Positions 23,431 through 28,578 of a stretch of 28,578 nucleotides of DNA are shown here, in pieces. The stretch spans positions 1 to 28,578 of the forward strand of contig CAIYNT010000073.1 in the NCBI GenBank assembly GCA_903927605.1, written 5' to 3'. Both the position numbers and the translations under genes were made by a program. Origin of the DNA: an uncultured Holophagaceae bacterium. Its GTDB lineage: Bacteria > Acidobacteriota > Holophagae > Holophagales > Holophagaceae. The notes beneath the pieces were generated by a model. It was not told the origin of the DNA, made no database searches, and saw only the letters and a program-made list of their open reading frames with translations. The first letter of the stretch is position 1, and each line of letters begins with the position of its first letter.

Positions 23431-24879
23431 CTACACGGCCTCGAGGACGGCCACCAGCAGCTTCCAGAAGTTGGCGACGGAGGGCACGCTCACGTGCTCG
23501 TCGGGCGTGTGCACATCCCACATGTCGGGGCCGAAGGACACCATTTCCATGCTGGTGTATTTCTCGCCGATGAGGCCACATTCAAGGCCCGCATGGATGG
23601 CCATGATCTCCAGTGGTTTCCCGAAGATGGCCTGGTTGGTGTCGTTGACGATGCGGACCAGCGATGCTTCGGGCTCGGGCTTCCAGCCAGGGTAGCCGCC
23701 GCTGGTGTGGGACTCGAACCCCGCCAGGGCGCAGGTGGCGGCGATTCGCTCGGTCAGGGCGGCCTTGGAGGCGTCGATGGAGCTGCGGGTGAGCAGGTTC
23801 ACCTCCACGACGTCCTCCCGGGTCTCGATGACGCCAAGGTTCGTCGAGGTCTGGACCAGACCCTTGATGTCCGGGCTCATGGCTTCGACACCATGGGGCA
23901 GGGCGAGCAGCAGCTGGATGAGGGCATCCGCATCGGTGCTGGACATGGCTGCGGCGGCCTCGCCGGCCTCCAGTGCCAGATGCAACCCTGGGTCGAAGGC
24001 GCCGAGGGCCGCGCGCCAGTGGGCTTCGTGGGCAGCCAGCGCCTGGCGGACGGCCGGCTCCCTGGCTGGGTCCAGGTAGATCATCGCCGAGGCCTCGCGA
24101 GGGATGGCGTTGCGCTTGTTGCCGCCCTTGAGGGAGGCGAGGGCGAGGTCGAACTCAGGTTTCAGGAATCCGAGGACCTGGGCCAGGAGGCGCAGGGCAT
24201 TCCCCCGGCCGGCGTTGATGTCGATGCCGGAATGCCCACCCTTGAGGCCGAACACCTTGAGGCGGTAGGCGCGGCTGCCCGCAGGGGGGGCCGTGCGGGC
24301 GAGCTTGCGGGTGGCGATGGTATCCACGCCCCCGGCGCAGCCGATGGTCAGGTAGCCCTCCTCCTCGCTGTCGAGGTTGAGGAGGAACTTGGCCTTGAGA
24401 CGCCCGGGTTGCAGGCCCTCGGCCCCCGTGAGGCCGGTCTCCTCGTCGATGGTGATCAGCGCCTCGAGGGGGCCGTGGGCGATGTCCTTGGCGGCCAGGA
24501 CCGCCAGGGCCGCAGCCACGCCGATGCCGTTGTCAGCCCCCAAGGTGGTGCCCTTGGCCCGGAGGAGGTCGCCATCCTGCCAGACCTGGATGGGGTCCTT
24601 GGTGAAGTCGTGGTCGGTGCCTTCGTTTTTTTCGCAGACCATGTCCACGTGGGCCTGGAGACAGGTGGTCGGGCGGTCTTCCCGGCCCGAGGTGGCCTGC
24701 TTCCGGATGATCACGTTCCCGACTTCGTCGCGCTCGACGTCGCAACCCAGGGCCTTGGCCTGATCGGCCACCCAATTCGCCGCCGCGGCTTCGTTCTTTG
24801 AACCCCGGGGGATTTTGGACAGCTCCAGGAAGTAGGACCAGATGGTCTTCGGTTCGAGCGATTCGAGCAGAGCGTTCAC
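23431..24879 (-). CDS. pepD: aminoacyl-histidine dipeptidase (PepD, M20 family)
   Basis: Cytoplasmic zinc dipeptidase of broad specificity, 482 residues against 485 in E. coli. Metal and catalytic motifs: QAHVDMVCEKN (His and catalytic Asp, about residue 75), TTLGADNGIG (bridging Asp, about 115), IDEETGLTGA (Glu pair, about 145) and the final HAGLECGLIGEKYTSMEMVSFGP. The dimerisation lid lies in the middle. I chose the GTG at 24879 because GGAGG lies four bases before it; the frame is open to 24903. Divergent from the ygeY-like gene, with 104 bp between them; both are M20 enzymes but of different branches. Confidence 0.93.
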   Translation of the reverse strand: MNALLESLEPKTIWSYFLELSKIPRGSKNEAAAANWVADQAKALGCDVERDEVGNVIIRKQATSGREDRPTTCLQAHVDMVCEKNEGTDHDFTKDPIQVWQDGDLLRAKGTTLGADNGIGVAAALAVLAAKDIAHGPLEALITIDEETGLTGAEGLQPGRLKAKFLLNLDSEEEGYLTIGCAGGVDTIATRKLARTAPPAGSRAYRLKVFGLKGGHSGIDINAGRGNALRLLAQVLGFLKPEFDLALASLKGGNKRNAIPREASAMIYLDPAREPAVRQALAAHEAHWRAALGAFDPGLHLALEAGEAAAAMSSTDADALIQLLLALPHGVEAMSPDIKGLVQTSTNLGVIETREDVVEVNLLTRSSIDASKAALTERIAATCALAGFESHTSGGYPGWKPEPEASLVRIVNDTNQAIFGKPLEIMAIHAGLECGLIGEKYTSMEMVSFGPDMWDVHTPDEHVSVPSVANFWKLLVAVLEAV

Positions 24880-24900
24880 GGAGCCTCCAGGGTCAAGACG

Positions 24901-24919
24901 CACCGGCCAAAGGCCGGTG
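24901..24919. promoter_or_regulatory. GC-rich hairpin between pepD and the ygeY-like gene
   Basis: CACCGGCC and GGCCGGTG are perfect 8-bp arms around AAA, 12 bases before the pepD ribosome site on the minus strand. It could be a leader stem of pepD or an operator in the divergent region. Confidence 0.4.
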
Positions 24920-24983
24920 TAGCCTCTTCAGAGTACCGGCGGCTCTGCGGGGCCGACGTGATGGGGGTCACGATGGGTGGACA

Positions 24984-26171
24984 ATGAACCGGACGCGAGG
25001 TCCAGTGCCTTTTGGGGCCTTGCCGACGAGGTGCTTTCCTTTGCCAGATCGTGAACTTTCCTATCCTGTCGTCGACCTTTGCCGCGAGTTTGTGCGGATC
25101 CCCAGTCTTTCCGGGCAGGAGGGCGAGCTGGCGGCAGTCGTGGCGGCCCGCCTGCAGGTCATGGACTTCACGGTGGAAACGGACCGCTTCGGCACTGTGC
25201 TCGGGACACGCAAGGGTGCCGGTCCCGGACCCACCCTGCTCCTGGATTCCCATCTCGATGTCGTGCCGGTGACCGATTCCACGGCCTGGAAGCACGAACC
25301 CTTCGGGGCCGAGATCGAGGCGGGTCGCCTGTGGGGGCGCGGTGCCGCTGATACCAAGGGCTCGCTGGCGGCGATGGTCTGCGCGGCCGCAGCCGCCGAG
25401 GGCTTCCGAGGGACCCTCATCGTGTCGGCCAGCGTCTGCGAGGAGAACATGACGGCGGTGGCCTTGGCCGATGTGCTGGAGCGCCACCCAGCGGACCTGG
25501 TCATCGTGGGTGAGCCCACCTCCCTCTGCTTGGGTGTCGCGCAGAAAGGACGGACCGGACTGCTGGTGGAGGCATCGGGCCGCAGCGCACACTCCTCCCG
25601 GCCTGAGCTCGGCGACAACGCCATCTACAAGATGATGGAGGCCGTTGCTCGCATCAGAGCCCTGCCACTTCCTACGGATCCCGAGCTGGGTCCCGGGGTC
25701 TGCGAGCTGATCGAGATTGATTCCGAACCCAAGCCCTCACCAGGCATGGTGCCGCACCTCTGCACGGCCCGGCTGGCCCTGAGGCTCCTGCCTGGAGAGA
25801 CCGCCATGTCCGTGCTCGAACGGACTCGCCTGGTCCTGGAGGGAGTCGAGGGCGTCTCAGTACGATTGCTAGAAACGAACCAACGCTGCTACACCGGTCT
25901 GGCGATGACCATGCAGGAGTTCGTCCCCGCGTGGAGGAACCAGAATTTGGAGTTGCAGGCTCAGCTCCTGAAGGCGCTCGGAACCACCGCCTTCGCCGCT
26001 CCCTACACCACCAATGCCTCCGCCGCCGCGGCCCGAGGCATCCCTACCTTCCTGCTCGGTCCTGGCTCCATCGAGCAGGCCCATACCGTGGATGAGTGGG
26101 TCGCTCTGGAGCAGTTGACGGGGGCGCAGGCAGCTTACGCCACGGTCATCAGGACCTTCCTCGGCGGCTGA
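24984..26171 (+). CDS. ygeY: YgeY-type M20 hydrolase of the purine/selenium-linked cluster
   Basis: 395-residue M20 zinc hydrolase. Motifs: LDSHLDVVPV (about residue 86), GRGAADTKGSLAAMV (about 118), SVCEENMT (Glu pair, about 153), VGEPTSLCLGVAQKGR and GDNAIYKM, with ETNQRCYTGLAMTMQEFVPAWR near residue 300 as in YgeY; E. coli YgeY has 403 residues. In anaerobic uric-acid degradation YgeY works with the diaminopropionate lyase and carbamoyltransferase of the same cluster. The exact start is uncertain: ATG 24984 has GGTGG three bases ahead, and GTG 25005 has GAGGT three bases ahead. It converges on ygeX with a 5-bp gap. Confidence 0.8.
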   Translation: MNRTRGPVPFGALPTRCFPLPDRELSYPVVDLCREFVRIPSLSGQEGELAAVVAARLQVMDFTVETDRFGTVLGTRKGAGPGPTLLLDSHLDVVPVTDSTAWKHEPFGAEIEAGRLWGRGAADTKGSLAAMVCAAAAAEGFRGTLIVSASVCEENMTAVALADVLERHPADLVIVGEPTSLCLGVAQKGRTGLLVEASGRSAHSSRPELGDNAIYKMMEAVARIRALPLPTDPELGPGVCELIEIDSEPKPSPGMVPHLCTARLALRLLPGETAMSVLERTRLVLEGVEGVSVRLLETNQRCYTGLAMTMQEFVPAWRNQNLELQAQLLKALGTTAFAAPYTTNASAAAARGIPTFLLGPGSIEQAHTVDEWVALEQLTGAQAAYATVIRTFLGG

Positions 26172-26181
26172 GTCGCTCAGC
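26167..26181. terminator. hairpin spanning two convergent stop codons
   Basis: GCTGAG-TCG-CTCAGC, a perfect 6-bp stem, covers the ygeY stop and the ygeX stop. It could serve both strands, but no T run is seen. Confidence 0.35.
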
Positions 26182-27376
26182 GGGCAAGAGACAGGATGGT
26201 TCCCACTTCTTCCGGTGGGCGTCCGACGACGGCTTGGTAGTTGCCGCGATCCGTGGCCCCTTCGGTGACGAGCAGCAGAACCGTCTTGTCGGGGCCGAGC
26301 AGGCCGTTGGCCCGGAACTCCGCCGTGGCGGCATCGTCGTGTAGCGCGGCGAGAGCGCCCAGGGCAGCGGAGCCGGTCTCGCCCGCGACGACGCCGGCCT
26401 CGGCCAGTTCCCGCATGCCCTGGCGGGCCCGCTCGTCGCCGATGGAGATCATCCAGTCCACGCCCGTGGACACCTTGGGCCAGGCCACGGGAGAGGGCAG
26501 ACCGCAGTTGAGGCCCACCATGATGGAGCGGTGTGGACCGGGTACCGGCACCATCTCGCCGGCCCTGGCCGAGGCCTGCACGCAGTTGGCGTCGGCGGGC
26601 TCCACGCCGATCAGCGCCCCCTTCCAGGGGCGGCTGCGGTAGTAGCCGACGGTGGCGGACATGAAGGCGCCGACCCCGACCGGGATGATGACTGCGTCCG
26701 GATCCCCGACGCCCGCGGCGCGCAGCGCCTGGTCGATCTCCATGAAGATGGTCGTGTAGCCCTCGACCACTCGGCGCGGCGTGACATCGTAGCCGGGCCA
26801 GGAGGTATCGGAGATGACAAGACAACGGTCGCTGGCCTCCTGGGCCGAGCGGGCCACGGCCGCGTCGTAGTCACCGTCCACCACGGTCACGGTGGCGCCT
26901 TCGTTCTGGATGGCGTGGATCCGCGCCGGCACGGTGCCGAGCGGAACGAAGATGTGGCACTGGAAACCCAGCAGCCGGGCCATGAAGGCCACGGCGCGAC
27001 CGTGGTTGCCATCGGTGGCCGCAGCCAGGCCGAAGGGCTTCAGGTAGCTGATCCGCCGGGCCAGGTCATTGATGTTCAGCCAGGGTTCCGGGTCGAAGCC
27101 GAGGTGGTCGCAGAGGGCCCGGTAAGTGGCCCAGGATGCACCGAGGATCTTGAAGCTGGGCAGCCCCAGGCGCTGAGTCTCGGCCTTGACCAGCACCCGC
27201 CCCACCCCGTACCGCTGGGCCAACCCCGGGCAGTCGAACAGGGTGGTGGCGAGATAGGCGGGCATCCGCCGATGGAAGGCCCACACGGCCGGATCCGGGG
27301 CGGGCCAGCGCTTGGCCGGATCGAACAGGGGATTGCGGAGCAGCAAGGACTCCGGTCCGGCAGCGGGGTTATTCAT
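26177..27376 (-). CDS. ygeX: diaminopropionate ammonia-lyase
   Basis: PLP enzyme converting 2,3-diaminopropionate to pyruvate and two ammonia. 399 residues, matching E. coli YgeX (398). The PLP lysine is in LPSFKILGASWA (about residue 77), the Asn/His segment ATDGNHGRAVAFMARLLG lies near 120, the Gly-rich phosphate loop is IIPVGVGAFMSATVGYY, and VGLNCGLPSPVAWP and GETGSAALGAL follow in family order. GGAGG lies six bases before the ATG. It follows the carbamate kinase gene by 39 bp on the same strand, so ygeW-yqeA-ygeX read as one operon. Confidence 0.93.
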   Translation of the reverse strand: MNNPAAGPESLLLRNPLFDPAKRWPAPDPAVWAFHRRMPAYLATTLFDCPGLAQRYGVGRVLVKAETQRLGLPSFKILGASWATYRALCDHLGFDPEPWLNINDLARRISYLKPFGLAAATDGNHGRAVAFMARLLGFQCHIFVPLGTVPARIHAIQNEGATVTVVDGDYDAAVARSAQEASDRCLVISDTSWPGYDVTPRRVVEGYTTIFMEIDQALRAAGVGDPDAVIIPVGVGAFMSATVGYYRSRPWKGALIGVEPADANCVQASARAGEMVPVPGPHRSIMVGLNCGLPSPVAWPKVSTGVDWMISIGDERARQGMRELAEAGVVAGETGSAALGALAALHDDAATAEFRANGLLGPDKTVLLLVTEGATDRGNYQAVVGRPPEEVGTILSLAR

Positions 27377-27415
27377 CGGGAACCTCCAGAAGTCACGGCC
27401 ATCGGGGCGGTCAGA

Positions 27416-28360
27416 TCAGGGGAAGACGTGGGTGCCGCCGTGGCCCGCCAGGGCGGCGCCGAGGTGGGCGGGGTCGGTGATGATGGCCTCCTTCCCACCG
27501 TTCTCCAGGAAATCCACCACAGCCTGGATCTTGGGCAGCATGCTGCCGGGCTTGAAGTGGCCCTCCTGGATGTAGCGCTTGGCATCCGCAAGGCTCATGC
27601 GGTCCAGGCTCCGCTGGGTGGGCTTGCCGAAGTCGAGGCAGACCTTCTCGACCGCCGTGGAGATGACCAGCAGGTCCGCCCGCAGCTGCCGGGCCAAAAG
27701 GCTCGAGGCCAGGTCCTTGTCGATGACCGCGGCGGCTCCGGAGATGTTCCCCGAGGAATCCTCCACCACGGCGATGCCACCGCCCCCGCAGGCGACCACC
27801 ACCACGCCCGCGTCCAGGAGGCTCTTGACCACCTCCAGTTCGAGGACGCGCTGAGGGACGGGCGAAGCCACGACCCGCCGCCACCCGCGGCCCGAATCCT
27901 CCACCAGGTCCCAGCCATCCTTCTCGCGGTGGGCCAGGGCCTGCTCGGCCGTCATGAACGAGCCGATGGGCTTGTTGGGTTTCTGGAAGGCGGGATCCTT
28001 GGCGTCCACCAGCACCTGGGTGACCACGGTGGCCGACGTGCGCCCCATGCCCCGATGCTTGAACTCGTTGTAGAGCGCGCACTGGAGGTGGTAGCCCAGG
28101 GCACCTTGCGTGTCGGCCACACAGCTGTCGAGGGGCACCATGTGCAGTTCCGGCGCGGCCAGCTCCGAGCGCCGCAGGATGAACCCCACCTGGGGGCCGT
28201 TCCCGTGGGTCACCACCAGCCGGAGCTTCTCGCCCTCGAGCATGTGGGCGATGTGGGCGCAGGTCTCGGCGGCGGCGCCGTACTGGTCCGAGACGGTGGT
28301 GTGGTCGTTGTCGGAAATGAGGGAATTGCCCCCGATGGCAATGACGACGGTCCGGGTCAT
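27416..28360 (-). CDS. yqeA: carbamate kinase
   Basis: Makes ATP from ADP and carbamoyl phosphate, the energy-yielding step of carbamoyl-based fermentations. 314 residues. Motifs: IAIGGNSL (residues 7-14), THGNGPQVGF (about 51), VACGGGGIAVV (about 190), DKDLASSLLA (about 215) and a final LAGHGGTHVFP. GGAG lies five bases before the ATG. It starts 13 bp after the ygeW-like gene, which would supply carbamoyl phosphate, so I use the name from the E. coli purine cluster (yqeA) rather than arcC; sequence alone cannot separate them. Confidence 0.9.
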   Translation of the reverse strand: MTRTVVIAIGGNSLISDNDHTTVSDQYGAAAETCAHIAHMLEGEKLRLVVTHGNGPQVGFILRRSELAAPELHMVPLDSCVADTQGALGYHLQCALYNEFKHRGMGRTSATVVTQVLVDAKDPAFQKPNKPIGSFMTAEQALAHREKDGWDLVEDSGRGWRRVVASPVPQRVLELEVVKSLLDAGVVVVACGGGGIAVVEDSSGNISGAAAVIDKDLASSLLARQLRADLLVISTAVEKVCLDFGKPTQRSLDRMSLADAKRYIQEGHFKPGSMLPKIQAVVDFLENGGKEAIITDPAHLGAALAGHGGTHVFP

Positions 28361-28373
28361 GTCGGCTCCAGGC

Positions 28374-28578
28374 TTAGATGCTGAGGTTGCGGGCGCGATG
28401 GACGATGTCGCCGAGTTTGACGGCGGGGTCCTTCACACGCATGAGGAACATGAGGGCGCTGATGACGAAGGGCTTGTAGCTGGCCTCGTGGTAGGTCGGG
28501 ATGCGGTACTGCTCGAACACTTCGGCCGACACCTCCCCCGCCTTGCAGCTCACATCCGTGATGTCCGCCGGCAGGCAA
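28374..28578 (-). CDS. ygeW: knotted carbamoyltransferase YgeW, C-terminal end (partial)
   Basis: Last 67 codons of a gene entering from the right edge. LPADITDVSC, GEVSAEVFEQYR and ASYKPFVISALMFLMR match the C-terminus of YgeW-type carbamoyltransferases. The usual length is near 400 residues, so most lies outside the window. YgeW releases carbamoyl phosphate from a ureido compound in anaerobic purine breakdown; the carbamate kinase gene directly behind it would use that product. The other long frame here (28357-28578) is a shadow. Confidence 0.85.
   Translation of the reverse strand, partial: CLPADITDVSCKAGEVSAEVFEQYRIPTYHEASYKPFVISALMFLMRVKDPAVKLGDIVHRARNLSI

Noticed and set aside
23494..24801. 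435-residue open frame on the plus strand
   Set aside because: Antisense to pepD, whose metal motifs are all present.
26531..28384. 617-residue open frame on the plus strand
   Set aside because: Antisense to the well-recognised ygeX and carbamate kinase genes; Gly/His/Asp-rich shadow.
1..28578. CRISPR arrays, rRNA genes, prophage or toxin-antitoxin modules
   Set aside because: No regularly spaced repeats, rRNA sequence, phage structural genes or toxin pairs were seen on reading both strands.

Overview
This is a GC-rich bacterial chromosome segment. It has Shine-Dalgarno-led genes, ATGA-coupled operons, a TonB-dependent receptor and other outer-membrane proteins. The gene content (methylglyoxal synthase, an RMD1/DUF155 protein, an anaerobic purine-type ygeW/yqeA/ygeX/ygeY set, a MacAB-like exporter) fits a Gram-negative anaerobe or facultative anaerobe. 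My best guess is Acidobacteriota of the Holophaga/Geothrix type; that placement is inference from protein style, not a marker gene.

Layout. 1-1166: a complete IS630-family element (inverted ends, TA duplication) that has cut a TonB-dependent receptor gene; its beta-barrel part continues to 3254 and is followed by a secreted metallophosphoesterase. 4458-5877: an RMD1/DUF155 membrane protein and a hypothetical partner, with a small membrane protein convergent to them. 6175-7967: an M14 carboxypeptidase-like protein coupled to an alpha/beta hydrolase. 8117-8593: mgsA behind two tandem RNA hairpins. 8735-9810 (minus): mobB-mobA for molybdenum cofactor. 9864-11032: a GNAT acetyltransferase and a DUF4337 protein. 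11524-14101: an outer-membrane barrel protein, a probably frameshifted small gene, a half-length MarC protein and a Q/P-rich exported protein. 14179-17109: an operon of PIG-L deacetylase, GT4 glycosyltransferase and GH100-like glycosidase. 17301-17729: a YXWGXW-type exported protein with a textbook terminator. 17883-22456 (minus): a tightly coupled run of a small exported protein, a CDF metal transporter, an unlisted 48-residue ORF, a MacA-like adaptor, an ABC ATPase and an ABC permease. 22801: a divergent His/Glu-rich mini-lipoprotein. 23266-23356: tRNA-Ser(GGA). 23431-28578: pepD, ygeY, ygeX, yqeA and the end of ygeW, a set known from anaerobic purine/uric-acid catabolism.

The most interesting signal is regulatory. 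Four promoters, ahead of the outer-membrane barrel (11524), the Q/P-rich exported protein (13277), the His-rich lipoprotein (22801) and the CDF/efflux operon (22456, minus), each show a roughly 40-nt AT-rich tract directly followed by a sigma-54 type GG-N10-GC element, with a predicted leader of 47-70 nt. Two of them also carry the same 17-bp palindrome (TCCnTCGnnCTGATGGA) centred about 97-98 bp upstream of the predicted start, and at 13277 it is duplicated exactly 22 bp further out. This looks like an undescribed sigma-54/enhancer-binding-protein regulon for cell-envelope and metal stress genes.
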